64,000 bases of DNA from Olleya namhaensis (GCF_900114005.1 NZ_FORM01000002.1:372001-436000), one strand, 5' to 3'. Positions 1 through 9,130 are shown, counted from the stretch's first letter. The notes: generated by a model not told the origin, from the sequence alone. Translations and numbers: made by a program.

Positions 1-1920
1 ATTGACATTAAAATTGAAGACTTACCTGTAATCACTACAGCAAAAGAAGCCAAAGCAAAAGGCAGCTTTATTAATGCACCACGATCTTTTAGTTTAGGAA
101 ATACAGAAAAAGCATTTACAAATTGTGAGTATATTTTTGAAGGTGAAACATTCTCTAACGGACAAGAGCATTTATATATCGAAACACAAGGTGCTTATGC
201 AGAACCTTTAGAAAACGGAAACATAAAAGTAACGTCATCTACACAAGGTCCAACAGCTGTGCAAAAAACTATCGCTAAAGTTTTGGGCATTGCGATGCAT
301 AAAATTGAAGTTGATGTTACACGACTTGGAGGTGGATTTGGAGGTAAAGAAGACCAAGCAACACCTTGGGCTGTAATGGCGGCTTTGGCTGCGCACCATT
401 TAAACCAGTCTGTAAAACTGATTTTAAATCGTCATGACGATCTACGCATGACAGGAAAACGTCATCCTTATGAAAGCACATATAAAATTGGACTTTCAAA
501 AGACTTAAAAATTATAGCGTATCAAACCGAGTTTTTGCAAAACTCTGGTGCAGCAGCAGATTTATCTCCTGCAATTGCTGAGCGGACTTTATTTCATGCA
601 ACCAACAGTTATTACATACCTAATGTAACAACAAAAGTGTTGAGTTGTAAAACCAACTTACCGCCAAACACAGCGTTTAGAGGATTTGGAGGTCCACAAG
701 GTATGTTTGTTATCGAATCTGCTATTGCAAAAGCTGCTCATGAAATTGGTGTACCAACACGAACAATTCAAGAAGCGAATTTGTTAGATGAAAACGACAC
801 GTTTTCTTATGGACAAATCGCTAAAAAAGTAGAAGCCAAAAACACATGGCATTCTGCTAAAAACATATTTAATATTGAAGCTTTAGAGCAAGCGGTCGAA
901 GCGTTCAATAAAAACAATACAAGTTTCAAAAAAGGAATAGCGTTTATGCCCATTACTTTTGGTATTTCGTTTACAAACACACCAATGAATCATGCACGTG
1001 CTTTGGTTCATATTTATTTAGACGGAAGCGTTGGGATTAGTACTGCTGCTGTGGAAATGGGCCAAGGTGTTAACACCAAAATGATGCAAATTGCTGCGGA
1101 TGTGTTTTCTATTCCTATTGAAAAAATTAAAATAGAAACAACCAATACAACGCGTGTTGCCAATACGTCGCCATCTGCTGCAAGTTCTACCGCAGATTTA
1201 AACGGAAAAGCAACCTTAATGGCGTGTAATGCTTTAGTTGAAAGATTAAAAATTGTGGCTTCGGAAGACTTAAAAGCTTCAGTAAAAGACATTACTTTAA
1301 AAGAAGAATCTGTTTATATCAACAACAAAAAATCAGCTTTAACTTGGACAGCGCTAGTCAGCAAAGCCATGTTAAAACGTGTTGCTTTAACTGAAAACGC
1401 ACATTATGCGACTCCAGAAATTCACTTTGATAAAACCAAGGAAAAAGGACACCCTTTTGCTTATCATGTTTACGGAACCGCAATTACAACAACCACTATA
1501 GATTGCATGCGTGGTACTTACGAATTTGATAGCGTAAAGATTGTACACGATTACGGAAAAAGTATGAGTGAAGGTATTGATTTAGGTCAAGTAGAAGGTG
1601 CTTTAATACAAGGAATTGGCTGGATGACTATGGAAGAGATTGCTTATAATAAAGATGGAAAATTATTATCAAATGCGCTTTCTACATATAAAGTTCCTGA
1701 TATTTTTTCTGTACCCAAAACAGTAGAAGTGATTCCTGTAGAAACTGAAGGAAACGACATGGCTATATTAAAATCTAAAGCTGTTGGAGAGCCTCCTTTA
1801 ATGTATGGAATTGGTGCTTATTTTGCACTTCAGAATGCTATAAAAGCGTTTAATCCCAATTACGACATGCAATTTAACGCGCCAATGACTCCTGAAAAGG
1901 TATTAATGAGTCTGTATTAA
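1..1920 (+). CDS. xdhB: Xanthine dehydrogenase, molybdopterin-binding subunit (5'-truncated by window edge)
   Basis: Large subunit of a xanthine dehydrogenase-type molybdenum hydroxylase, which oxidises hypoxanthine and xanthine to urate. The reading frame is open from base 1, so the gene starts outside the window; the GTG near 259 is internal. Visible family motifs are GQEHLYIETQ, the molybdopterin-contacting GGGFGGKE, the substrate arginine in AFRGFGGPQG, VEMGQGVNTKM, and near the C-terminus AVGEPPLMYG, whose Glu is the catalytic base in the family. About 639 residues are seen, ending at a normal C-terminus. The XdhC maturation factor lies 2.7 kb downstream on the other strand, which supports the assignment. 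The FAD and 2Fe-2S subunits are presumably upstream of the window. Confidence 0.9.
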   Translation: MDIKIEDLPVITTAKEAKAKGSFINAPRSFSLGNTEKAFTNCEYIFEGETFSNGQEHLYIETQGAYAEPLENGNIKVTSSTQGPTAVQKTIAKVLGIAMHKIEVDVTRLGGGFGGKEDQATPWAVMAALAAHHLNQSVKLILNRHDDLRMTGKRHPYESTYKIGLSKDLKIIAYQTEFLQNSGAAADLSPAIAERTLFHATNSYYIPNVTTKVLSCKTNLPPNTAFRGFGGPQGMFVIESAIAKAAHEIGVPTRTIQEANLLDENDTFSYGQIAKKVEAKNTWHSAKNIFNIEALEQAVEAFNKNNTSFKKGIAFMPITFGISFTNTPMNHARALVHIYLDGSVGISTAAVEMGQGVNTKMMQIAADVFSIPIEKIKIETTNTTRVANTSPSAASSTADLNGKATLMACNALVERLKIVASEDLKASVKDITLKEESVYINNKKSALTWTALVSKAMLKRVALTENAHYATPEIHFDKTKEKGHPFAYHVYGTAITTTTIDCMRGTYEFDSVKIVHDYGKSMSEGIDLGQVEGALIQGIGWMTMEEIAYNKDGKLLSNALSTYKVPDIFSVPKTVEVIPVETEGNDMAILKSKAVGEPPLMYGIGAYFALQNAIKAFNPNYDMQFNAPMTPEKVLMSLY

Positions 1921-1930
1921 AAAAGCCTAA

Positions 1931-2506
1931 ATGATTGAAGAAACAAATATAAATAAGTCCGTTTTCGATGTTTTTCCCGAACTGGAAAGCGAACGCCTAT
2001 TGTTTGAAGCTTACACAAAAAAAGATGCGCAAACGCTTTTAAACCTAAGAAGCAATAAAGCGATCTCTAAATACATGGACACAACAATACCAAAACGTAT
2101 TGAAGATACTGAACAAAGAATTGAAGGCTACATAAAAGCTTTTAAAGAAGGAAAAGGAATAACTTGGGCACTTATTGAAAAAGAAAACAATACTATTATT
2201 GGTGATTTCGCAATTCACCACATCGACAAACAAAACTCGAGAGGAGAAATTGGTTATATTTTACATCCTGATTTTTGGGGTAAAGGCTATATGACAGAAG
2301 CCTTAACCACACTAATTAATTTTGGTTTTAAAGATTTAAATCTTCACAGTTTTTCAGCCAATGTTAATCTTGAAAATGTCAATTCAAAAACACTACTACT
2401 AAAATTTGGCTTTAAATTAGAAGCTCTATTTAGAGAAAATTTTTATTACAATGGTCAATTTTTGGATAGCGAAATTTATTGCTTACTACAATCTGATTTA
2501 AAATAA
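1931..2506 (+). CDS. GNAT family N-acetyltransferase (RimJ/RimL-like)
   Basis: Acetyl-CoA-dependent N-acetyltransferase of the RimJ/RimL/SpeG type, 191 residues, a usual length for the family. The N-terminus has the SERLLFEAYTKKDAQ pattern typical of Acetyltransf_3 proteins. The acetyl-CoA loop lies in the GYILHPDFWGKGYMTEAL stretch (Gly-Lys-Gly-Tyr equals the Q/RxxGxG/A motif A). The C-terminal half carries NVNSKTLLLKFGFKLE, the conserved Asn-Ser plus FGF signature. It starts 10 bp after xdhB and may be co-transcribed with it. The substrate cannot be read from sequence; ribosomal protein N-termini, amino sugars or small amines are all possible. Confidence 0.85.
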   Translation: MIEETNINKSVFDVFPELESERLLFEAYTKKDAQTLLNLRSNKAISKYMDTTIPKRIEDTEQRIEGYIKAFKEGKGITWALIEKENNTIIGDFAIHHIDKQNSRGEIGYILHPDFWGKGYMTEALTTLINFGFKDLNLHSFSANVNLENVNSKTLLLKFGFKLEALFRENFYYNGQFLDSEIYCLLQSDLK

Positions 2507-2627
2507 ACGCCTTATCGCACTACATTACAAAACACAAAACATCTTAAAAGGTGCACTAATTTATAGTGCTGGAGACACAATAGCAGCTTTAATTGTTGAC
2601 GAATTTTCTTGGCACAGACTACTAGGA

Positions 2628-3002
2628 ATGGCATTTGTTGGCGCCACTTTTTACGCATTTGAAATCCCCAACTATTTTGATTGGATAGTAAAAAAAACTA
2701 AAGATTTAAAAGGTGCACGCGCTGTATTATCTAAAACGGGTTTAGCCATAGCATACTTTAATCCACTTTGGGTTGCAAGACACTTATTGTTTATCAAATT
2801 ATTTTCGGCTCAATTTAATGCCATTGGATTTAACCTTATCCAAATTGCCTTTTGGTCCTTTTTGGTAAATATTCCTATTTCGTTTTTAGCAAATTACTTG
2901 ATTCAAAATAGATTTAAATTAAAATGGCGTTTTCTTGGAAGCGCAATATACTCGGCAATAATGGCGATTTATTATGCTTTAGGCGAAACTATTTTTAGTT
3001 AG
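2628..3002 (+). CDS. Small polytopic membrane protein of unknown function (coding continues upstream without ATG)
   Basis: From the first ATG this encodes 124 residues with about three hydrophobic spans. The same frame stays open back to 2502, and that extra stretch looks coding: it reads NILKGALIYSAGDTIAALI followed by EFSWHRLLG, a smooth membrane-protein N-terminus. No ATG, GTG or TTG exists between the upstream stop at 2499 and 2628. The real protein (up to about 166 residues) therefore either uses a rare start such as ATC or ATT, or has lost its start. The layout of four short hydrophobic segments is faintly like Mpv17/PMP22 proteins, but no function is claimed. Its stop overlaps the convergent NTPase gene by 4 bp. 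Confidence 0.55.
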   Translation: MAFVGATFYAFEIPNYFDWIVKKTKDLKGARAVLSKTGLAIAYFNPLWVARHLLFIKLFSAQFNAIGFNLIQIAFWSFLVNIPISFLANYLIQNRFKLKWRFLGSAIYSAIMAIYYALGETIFS

Positions 3003-3484
3003 AATAAATTTTTTAAATCTTCTGTAGTCAGAATAGAACATTCAGTTATCCCATAATGCTCCAAAACAGCATCCAACAAATAAGCTCTGACTACCAAAAT
3101 AAGATGTTTGTTATCATTAGATCTAATCTGAGAAATCAAAGCTTTGGTTGAAACGTGCAAGCCTTCATTTTTTAATTCTAACTTTCCTATTTCATCAATA
3201 ATTAAATATTGACGTTCTGTTTTAGAAGCTTCTAAAATCAAATAGTCATTAGCTTCATTAAAAGCCGATCGCAAAAATTTAAAATCCCCTATTGCAACAA
3301 TAGCTTCGGTTTCAGCTTCAGCTTCAAGCTTAAAAATTATTTTGTTTTTTAATTTCAGAAAATACCGTTTTCCATTAGCATCATCGGGACACAATACCCC
3401 ATCAACATTACTCCTGTTTTTAGACCAATGTAACAGCGCTGTAGTCTTCCCTGATCGTATTGCTCCCGTGAGGATATAAATCAT
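2999..3484 (-). CDS. THEP1-like nucleoside-triphosphatase (P-loop NTPase)
   Basis: 161-residue P-loop NTPase resembling the NTPase_1/THEP1 family. It begins with MIYILTGAIRSGKTTAL (Walker A, GAIRSGKT) and has a clear Walker B in LIIDEIGKLEL, the family hallmark of Asp-Glu-Ile-Gly. Length matches the family (about 170-180). It overlaps the upstream membrane-protein gene by 4 bp (ATGA), so the two are translationally coupled and probably work together. Both sit between xdhB and xdhC, as THEP1-like genes often do in molybdenum hydroxylase loci. A role in cofactor or purine handling is inference. In other organisms the family hydrolyses NTPs with broad specificity. Confidence 0.75.
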   Translation of the reverse strand: MIYILTGAIRSGKTTALLHWSKNRSNVDGVLCPDDANGKRYFLKLKNKIIFKLEAEAETEAIVAIGDFKFLRSAFNEANDYLILEASKTERQYLIIDEIGKLELKNEGLHVSTKALISQIRSNDNKHLILVVRAYLLDAVLEHYGITECSILTTEDLKNLF

Positions 3485-4488
3485 TCCGTAGGCGTTTTAA
3501 AATGAATACAATTAGAAATGCTATTCGCCATAAAAAACTTAAACCGATTGATTCCTTTTAAATGCTGCGTTTGTTTCCAAGTATAGGAAATAATCTGCCT
3601 AAAATAAGGGAACAAATCCATAGCATTAGTAATGTCTTGCTGGTACTTAGATTCCTTTTTACTTAAGTATTTCTGAACCAATTTTAATAAAAAAGGACCA
3701 ATTACTAGATACCAAAGCATTAAAATAAGAAAACTACGGAACACGATATAAATAGCCTTTTGCCACCCAAAAAGGGCACCTCCAAATATTGAAAACCCTA
3801 AAACAATTACGGCAACCGTAATTAGCCAAACCCAAATAACTTTGGTTTTAAAGGGTACTTTTCTTTTAGTGCTTTCCGATGCTTTTGGCATTGTTTCTAA
3901 ATAAAAATCGACTTCAGGTTTACTTGCTATTATCTTAATAATACTTTTAATAAAGACACCTGCTAATAGTCCACAAACGCCATATACTACAAGATATAAC
4001 GTCACTAAAAAAGAGGTGGTAGAGGTTTCTGAAACAAAGTCTAACTTTTTCTGAACCCATGAGCCATAAATATTAATAGCTTCCCATAGACCAGTACCAT
4101 AAACCACTGTTAGCACTATTAGTTTTTGCAAAGCGGACTCTAAAAAAGTCACCATCCCTAAAACCAATAACACAAAACCTTTCCAAGAAAAGTTAGAAAA
4201 TAAAAACGCACCAAAAAGCGCTTGAAAACTGACCGCAACATAAGCTCCGAATGGAGAATATGGACTTACTGCCATTTTAATAATCAAGACAATAACCAAT
4301 GCTTTAAAAATAGTTTGCCATTTGTTTTTAGCATAAAAAGCAATTAAACTAATTAGTAATATTGAAACACCACCAACTATCAAACCTGTGAATGGCGAAT
4401 TAAACACATGTAAAAAACCACCTAAACCGGACTCGTTTAAAGCCCAAAGCGCAGTTAATTTATCTATGATTGATTTGTTTTTTTTCAT
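3481..4488 (-). CDS. Polytopic membrane protein, unknown, coupled to the THEP1-like NTPase
   Basis: Integral inner-membrane protein of about 335 residues with seven or eight hydrophobic segments. The ATG at 4488 is preferred over an in-frame TTG at 4503 because it directly precedes a Lys-rich cytoplasmic N-terminus. The first half has conserved-looking loops rich in Pro and Gly (FNSPFTGLIVGG; KMAVSPYSPFGAY) that recall the substrate-binding S components of ECF-type transporters; the resemblance is by eye and weak. A basic, Ser-Thr-rich cytosolic linker follows at about residues 205-215, then two more spans. Coupling to an NTPase by a 4-bp overlap would suit an energised transport or sensing pair in a purine/molybdenum locus, but no function is established. 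Confidence 0.6.
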   Translation of the reverse strand: MKKNKSIIDKLTALWALNESGLGGFLHVFNSPFTGLIVGGVSILLISLIAFYAKNKWQTIFKALVIVLIIKMAVSPYSPFGAYVAVSFQALFGAFLFSNFSWKGFVLLVLGMVTFLESALQKLIVLTVVYGTGLWEAINIYGSWVQKKLDFVSETSTTSFLVTLYLVVYGVCGLLAGVFIKSIIKIIASKPEVDFYLETMPKASESTKRKVPFKTKVIWVWLITVAVIVLGFSIFGGALFGWQKAIYIVFRSFLILMLWYLVIGPFLLKLVQKYLSKKESKYQQDITNAMDLFPYFRQIISYTWKQTQHLKGINRFKFFMANSISNCIHFKTPTE

Positions 4489-4575
4489 CTTTAGTTGCTG
4501 CAATAATAGCCATTCTTTTACTTACAAGACACTTCTGTAATCTCCTAGATGGGATATTATCATCAAATCTTAGTA

Positions 4576-5355
4576 TTAATTAGCTAAGCTTTTATAATGC
4601 ACTTGTAGTAATTGAGCAACAACGCTTATAGCAATTTCTTTTGGTGTATCACCTCCAATATCTAAACCAATAGGACAAACTACATTAGTCATACCTTCAG
4701 GAATAGCCATCTCTTTAATAAGCATATTATTAAATCTGACTTTTTTAGTTTTACTACCAATCAACCCCAAAAACTTAGTTTGATTTTGTAACGCCATTGC
4801 TATAATATCAAAGTCAATTGCATGATTATGTGTTAACACTAAAACGTAGCTGTTATTACCCCATTTTACAACATCCTGAAACGTTTTAAAATCAGTTTCG
4901 GTAGTTTGATGTGTTGCGATACTAGCATCTAACTCTAAATTAGAAAACCAGTCGTCTCGAGAATCTATAAGATTAACTTTAAAAGGTGTGTCTACTAAAA
5001 GTTTGCAGATTTCTACTCCAATATGTCCTGCTCCGAATAAAAATAACTCTGGCGATTGATTCATAGGTTCTATAATAAATTCGACTTTCCCGCCACAGCA
5101 TTGCTCAAACTCTGGTCCTAAAGTGTAACTGGACGCTATAATTCTGTTGTCATTAATAGCTGTTATTGCTTCGTCAATAGCTTTAAACTCTAGCTTCCCT
5201 CCTCCTATAGTTCCGTAAATCTGTTTGTCTTTAGTCACTATCATTCTAGAACCAACAACGCAAGGTGTTGACCCCAGACATTTGGAAACAGTAATAAAAG
5301 CAATAGGTTGTTGTTTTGCCTTAAAATCAGATAATAGACTAATCCAGTTTTGCAT
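4576..5355 (-). CDS. xdhC: XdhC/CoxI family molybdenum cofactor maturation protein
   Basis: Member of the XdhC/CoxI family, which binds molybdenum cofactor, helps sulfurate it and inserts it into xanthine dehydrogenase. The N-terminal XdhC_CoxI domain is seen in the segment with STPCVVGSRMIV and YGTIGGGKLE, and CCGG near residue 88 is the conserved cysteine-containing motif. The C-terminal Rossmann domain starts at LFLFGAGHIGVEI and contains DSRDDW and LTHNHAIDFDII. The 259-residue length is normal. It lies close to the xdhB gene, its expected client, although on the opposite strand. It is separated by 5 bp from the upstream antiporter gene, so the two are probably co-transcribed. Confidence 0.88.
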   Translation of the reverse strand: MQNWISLLSDFKAKQQPIAFITVSKCLGSTPCVVGSRMIVTKDKQIYGTIGGGKLEFKAIDEAITAINDNRIIASSYTLGPEFEQCCGGKVEFIIEPMNQSPELFLFGAGHIGVEICKLLVDTPFKVNLIDSRDDWFSNLELDASIATHQTTETDFKTFQDVVKWGNNSYVLVLTHNHAIDFDIIAMALQNQTKFLGLIGSKTKKVRFNNMLIKEMAIPEGMTNVVCPIGLDIGGDTPKEIAISVVAQLLQVHYKSLAN

Positions 5356-5360
5356 AAAGG

Positions 5361-6602
5361 CTATTTAATTTCTAGTTTTTTAACCAATTTACCAACGGTC
5401 ATTCCTTGTATTAATATAGAAAAGACAACCACAACATAAGTAATTACCAAAATTAAATCACGCTCCATAACTTCTGTAAGGCCTAATGCCAACGCTATAG
5501 ATATTCCACCGCGTAGTCCACCCCAAGTCATAATTAAGTTAGTTTTTGGAACAAAGTCTAACTTGTTTTCAAAGAATTTTATTGGTACCAATAACGAAAT
5601 ATATCTGCACACTAAAACTAAAGGAATTGCTAATAAACCGGCAGTTAAATACTCAAATTTAAAGGTTAACACTAACATCTCCATTCCTATTAAAACAAAC
5701 AGAATTGTATTTAAAAGAATATCCAACAACTCCCAAAACTTATCGACATAAGCCTCCGTAGTATCTGACATCGCGCTATCTCTAACGGTATCATTCCCAA
5801 CTACCAAACCAGCAGTTACCATTGCTAAAGGCGCTGATATATGTAGCTTTTGTGCTAAAACAGTTCCTCCCATAACAGCAGCCAAGGTTATAATAACTTC
5901 AATATCATAATCGTCAATAGACTTCATTAATCTATACGTAATCCAACCCAAAATCAAACCTAATGCAATCCCTCCAAGCACCTCAACACCAAACAACTCC
6001 ACAACTTCTAAAGCACTAACATTTTCAATACCTAAATCAGCAATTTTAAAAATGGTTAAAAATATAACAACACCAACACCATCGTTAAAAAGGGATTCTC
6101 CAACAATTTTGGTTTCTAATTTTTTAGGTACACCTGCTTTTTTTAGTATCCCTAAAACAGCAATTGGATCTGTTGGCGAAATTAATGCCCCAAACAATAA
6201 ACAGTATATAAAATCTATATGTAAGCCTATAATTGGTAGCGCAAAAAACATAGCGCCACCAACCAAAAATGTCGAGATTAAAACGCCAAAAGTCGCAAAC
6301 GCTAATACGGGCCAACGTTGTACTTTAAGCTGTTCAAAATTAGTATGCAAAGCACCAGCAAACAACAAGAAACTTAACATAACGTCCAATAAAATACTTT
6401 TAAAATCTATTTGTGTAATTATAAACTTCTCAGCATTCAACAAGGTGTCATCAAAATAACTTAGTGCAAACACTCCTAAAGTAAATACAATGGTAATTAA
6501 CATTAAGCCTATAGTATTAGGCATTTTTAAAAACCGCACATTTATATACCCAAAAATGGCAGAAATAAGCACTAATATTGATGCAATCACAAAATAATCC
6601 AT
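5361..6602 (-). CDS. CPA1-family sodium/proton antiporter (NhaP/NHE type)
   Basis: Inner-membrane cation:proton antiporter with 12-13 predicted spans over 413 residues. The ion-binding core is clear: ISPTDPIAVLGILKK (the TDP of the unwound helix) is followed by GESLFNDGVGVVIF, whose Asn-Asp pair marks electroneutral CPA1 antiporters. The closing part contains WGGLRGGISIALAL, another NhaP/NHE signature. It lacks the long cytosolic tail seen in some homologues. The gene lies directly upstream of xdhC on the same strand with a 5-bp gap. No functional link to the molybdenum enzyme is known; the pairing may simply be operon packing. Confidence 0.88.
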   Translation of the reverse strand: MDYFVIASILVLISAIFGYINVRFLKMPNTIGLMLITIVFTLGVFALSYFDDTLLNAEKFIITQIDFKSILLDVMLSFLLFAGALHTNFEQLKVQRWPVLAFATFGVLISTFLVGGAMFFALPIIGLHIDFIYCLLFGALISPTDPIAVLGILKKAGVPKKLETKIVGESLFNDGVGVVIFLTIFKIADLGIENVSALEVVELFGVEVLGGIALGLILGWITYRLMKSIDDYDIEVIITLAAVMGGTVLAQKLHISAPLAMVTAGLVVGNDTVRDSAMSDTTEAYVDKFWELLDILLNTILFVLIGMEMLVLTFKFEYLTAGLLAIPLVLVCRYISLLVPIKFFENKLDFVPKTNLIMTWGGLRGGISIALALGLTEVMERDLILVITYVVVVFSILIQGMTVGKLVKKLEIK

Positions 6603-6683
6603 AGAAAAATATATTTATTGCTAAATTAAAATAATTAACATAAAAATCTGTTATTTGACTAAATTTAGATTTTAATACGTTTT

Positions 6684-7580
6684 ATGAAAAACCTATACAT
6701 ACTAGTTCTTGTATTAACCTATTTTTCAAGTCCAGCACAAAACATGAAAACATACACTTACGCTACAAAAGGATTAGACACACTTAAATTAGATATTTAC
6801 ACGCCTGAGAATATAAAACCAACAGATAGTTTACCTGTTGTTATTTGGATGCATGGTGGCGGTTTTTCTGGAGGCGGACGTAATGGTATTGACGAGGTCA
6901 ACATTGTAAATGCTGCCAATAAAAATGGATATATTGGTGTTTCTATTTCTTACCGATTATTAAGAAAAGGCACCAAAACAGGCTTTGGTTGCAATTGCAG
7001 TAAAGAGGATAAACTTTTTACCTTTAACCAAGCAGTTATCGACTTTTTAGACGCTACTAATTTTATCTATCAAAATAGTACGATGCTACAAGTAGACACC
7101 ACAAAAATAATAGCTGCAGGTAGTAGTTCTGGTGCCGAAACCGCATTACACGCTGCCTTTATGAGACGTTTTTTTATCCCTGACTTAACAACATATAAAG
7201 ACATTACATTTGCTGGTGTCATTGGATTTGCGGGTGCCTTTTTAGACATAGATTCATTAACTATTGACAACGCTATTCCGATAGCACTTACACATGGCAC
7301 AGAGGACGGCGCTGTACCTTATGGTAGTGCTCCACACCAAAATTGCCAACCTAAAAAACCGGGGTATATGATGTTACATGGCTCAAAAACCATTACAGAA
7401 AAACTAGACACTTTAGAAGCGTCTTACTTTTTAAACATTGTTAAAAACGGAACTCACGATGCTGCAAATGTGCATCCTGAAGATCTAGACGCTATATTTT
7501 ATTTTTTAAACAAAACAGTCCTAGAAAACGACGTTATTCAAACCAAAAAATACACATTGCCAAAACCTACCACCTATTAA
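6684..7580 (+). CDS. Secreted alpha/beta hydrolase (esterase/lipase-like)
   Basis: 298-residue alpha/beta-fold hydrolase with an N-terminal signal peptide (MKNLYILVLVLTYFSSPAQ). The oxyanion-hole motif is WMHGGGFSGGG. The nucleophile elbow is AAGSSSGAET, where Ser in GSSSG is the likely nucleophile. An acid near HGTEDGAVPYG and a late histidine in NGTHDAANVHPED complete a plausible triad. This layout fits the carboxylesterase/BD-FAE type of short-chain esterases acting in the periplasm or outside the cell. It precedes the arsenosugar genes but has no evident part in them; the substrate is unknown. Confidence 0.8.
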   Translation: MKNLYILVLVLTYFSSPAQNMKTYTYATKGLDTLKLDIYTPENIKPTDSLPVVIWMHGGGFSGGGRNGIDEVNIVNAANKNGYIGVSISYRLLRKGTKTGFGCNCSKEDKLFTFNQAVIDFLDATNFIYQNSTMLQVDTTKIIAAGSSSGAETALHAAFMRRFFIPDLTTYKDITFAGVIGFAGAFLDIDSLTIDNAIPIALTHGTEDGAVPYGSAPHQNCQPKKPGYMMLHGSKTITEKLDTLEASYFLNIVKNGTHDAANVHPEDLDAIFYFLNKTVLENDVIQTKKYTLPKPTTY

Positions 7581-7597
7581 TTTATCATAAATTTAGA

Positions 7598-7605
7598 TAC
7601 CTTTG
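7598..7605 (+). promoter_or_regulatory. Candidate -7 promoter box for the arsenosugar operon
   Basis: TACCTTTG matches the Bacteroidota -7 consensus TAnnTTTG exactly and lies 62 bp before the AhpD-like gene. A good TTTG -33 element is not present at the ideal distance, so the call rests on the -7 box and its position. Confidence 0.4.
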
Positions 7606-7667
7606 TTAGTAGTACTAAAACTTTACGACAAAACGGTTTTAGATTTATATCTTTAAAAAAAAACATA

Positions 7668-8003
7668 ATGGCAAAAACATATTACGATCCAGCAGACCTA
7701 AGAAAATTCGGAAAAATAACAGAATGGAATGAAGAACTTGGAAACAAGTTTTTTGACTATTATGGAAAAGTATTTGAAGAAGGCGCTTTAACTGCTAGAG
7801 AAAAATCTTTAATAGCATTAGCTGTTGCGCATACAGAGCAATGCCCTTATTGCATTGATGCTTATACCAAAGACACCTTACAACGTGGTATTACAAAAGA
7901 GCAAATGATGGAAGCCATTCACGTTGGTGCAGCCATAAAAAGCGGTGCGACTTTAGTACACGGTGTGCAAATGATGAATAAAGTAAACAAACTAGATGGT
8001 TAG
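7668..8003 (+). CDS. Arsenosugar biosynthesis-associated AhpD-like (carboxymuconolactone decarboxylase) protein
   Basis: 111-residue all-helical AhpD/CMD-family protein. The redox pair is Cys59 and Cys62 in EQCPYCIDAYTKD, with the upstream acid and His (REKSLIALAVAHTEQ) that define peroxidase-like AhpD proteins. This short form is the one found next to arsS in Bacteroidota. Here the arsS gene begins 60 bp downstream on the same strand. A role in thiol-dependent reduction of an arsenic or peroxide species is inferred from that context. No separate electron donor is encoded next to it. Confidence 0.85.
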   Translation: MAKTYYDPADLRKFGKITEWNEELGNKFFDYYGKVFEEGALTAREKSLIALAVAHTEQCPYCIDAYTKDTLQRGITKEQMMEAIHVGAAIKSGATLVHGVQMMNKVNKLDG

Positions 8004-8062
8004 TATTAAAACCACTGATTAATTAATTTCGTAGGTAGACTACAAACAAGATAACTGTATTA

Positions 8063-9118
8063 ATGGCAACAAAGTCCCTTAAAAAACTAGGAAGCGATTT
8101 AGCAAAAAGCAATAAACAATTAGAGATTTTGTCTGGTGGTATTTTTGCTGATGGCGAATTACCGACTTTTAAAGATAAAATTTCTGAAACTGGTCAATTT
8201 CCGCTTATAGCGAAAAAACTAGAAATACTACAAATTAACGTGGGTTACATGTGTAATCAAGTGTGCGAGCACTGCCACGTAGATGCAGGTCCTGACCGAA
8301 AGGAAATCATGACCCAAGAGACCATGCAACAAATCTTGGATGTTATAAAAACAACTGGCGCGCATACTTTAGACTTAACGGGAGGTGCTCCAGAAATGAA
8401 CCCAAATTTTAGATGGTTTGTAGAAGAAGCTTCAAAAATTGGAATTAAAGATTTTATTGTACGCTCTAATTTAACCATTATTCGTGCTAATAAAAAGTAT
8501 TACGACTTACCAGAGTTTTTCAAAAAGCATAATATCCATGTTATAAGCTCTATGCCACACTGGACTAGAGGAAAAACAGATAAACAACGTGGTGAAGGTG
8601 TTTTTGACATGTCCATAAAAGCGTTACAAGAATTAAATGCTGTTGGTTATGGTATGCCAGGAAGCGACTTAAAACTGGACTTAGTTTATAATCCTTCAGG
8701 CGCATTTTTACCTGGTGATCAAATGGCTATGGAAAAAGATTTTAAGAAAGCACTATCAGAAGATTTTAGCATTCAGTTTCATAACTTATTTGCTATTACA
8801 AACTTACCAATTGCACGTTTTTTAGATTATTTAATTGCTTCAGAAAACTATGAAGATTACATGTACTCTTTAGTAGAAGCTTATAATCCTGCAGCCGTAC
8901 AAAACGTCATGTGTACTAATACATTATCTGTAAGTTGGGATGGTTATTTATTTGATTGTGATTTTAATCAAATGTTAGAACTACCTGTAAACAGTAAATC
9001 TAAACACATTTCTGAGTATAAAACAGAATTATTAGAGGGACGAAACATTATAATTTCTCAACATTGTTATGGTTGTACTGCAGGTGCAGGAAGCAGCTGT
9101 CAAGGTGTTGTTGCATAG
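8063..9118 (+). CDS. arsS: Arsenosugar biosynthesis radical SAM protein ArsS
   Basis: Radical S-adenosylmethionine enzyme thought to transfer the 5'-deoxyadenosyl group onto dimethylated arsenic, the committed step to arsenosugars. Cys64, Cys68 and Cys71 (MCNQVCEHCHVDAGP) form the CxxxCxxC site for the 4Fe-4S cluster, and DLTGGAPEMNP is the GGE-like SAM-binding strand. The C-terminal domain ends in a cysteine-rich tail (CYGCTAGAGSSCQG). In some lineages the family is a selenoprotein; this copy shows only cysteine codons in the tail and no in-frame TGA. The 351-residue length is typical. Flanking AhpD-like and DUF2064 genes match known arsS neighbourhoods. Confidence 0.92.
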   Translation: MATKSLKKLGSDLAKSNKQLEILSGGIFADGELPTFKDKISETGQFPLIAKKLEILQINVGYMCNQVCEHCHVDAGPDRKEIMTQETMQQILDVIKTTGAHTLDLTGGAPEMNPNFRWFVEEASKIGIKDFIVRSNLTIIRANKKYYDLPEFFKKHNIHVISSMPHWTRGKTDKQRGEGVFDMSIKALQELNAVGYGMPGSDLKLDLVYNPSGAFLPGDQMAMEKDFKKALSEDFSIQFHNLFAITNLPIARFLDYLIASENYEDYMYSLVEAYNPAAVQNVMCTNTLSVSWDGYLFDCDFNQMLELPVNSKSKHISEYKTELLEGRNIIISQHCYGCTAGAGSSCQGVVA

Positions 9119-9130
9119 TTAAAATAGCGT

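Noticed and set aside
259-1920. Start of xanthine dehydrogenase at the GTG at 259
   Set aside because: The frame is open to base 1 and includes the family motif GQEHLYIE upstream of 259.
9061-9118. Selenocysteine-containing ArsS tail
   Set aside because: All tail positions are Cys codons and no in-frame TGA occurs before the stop.
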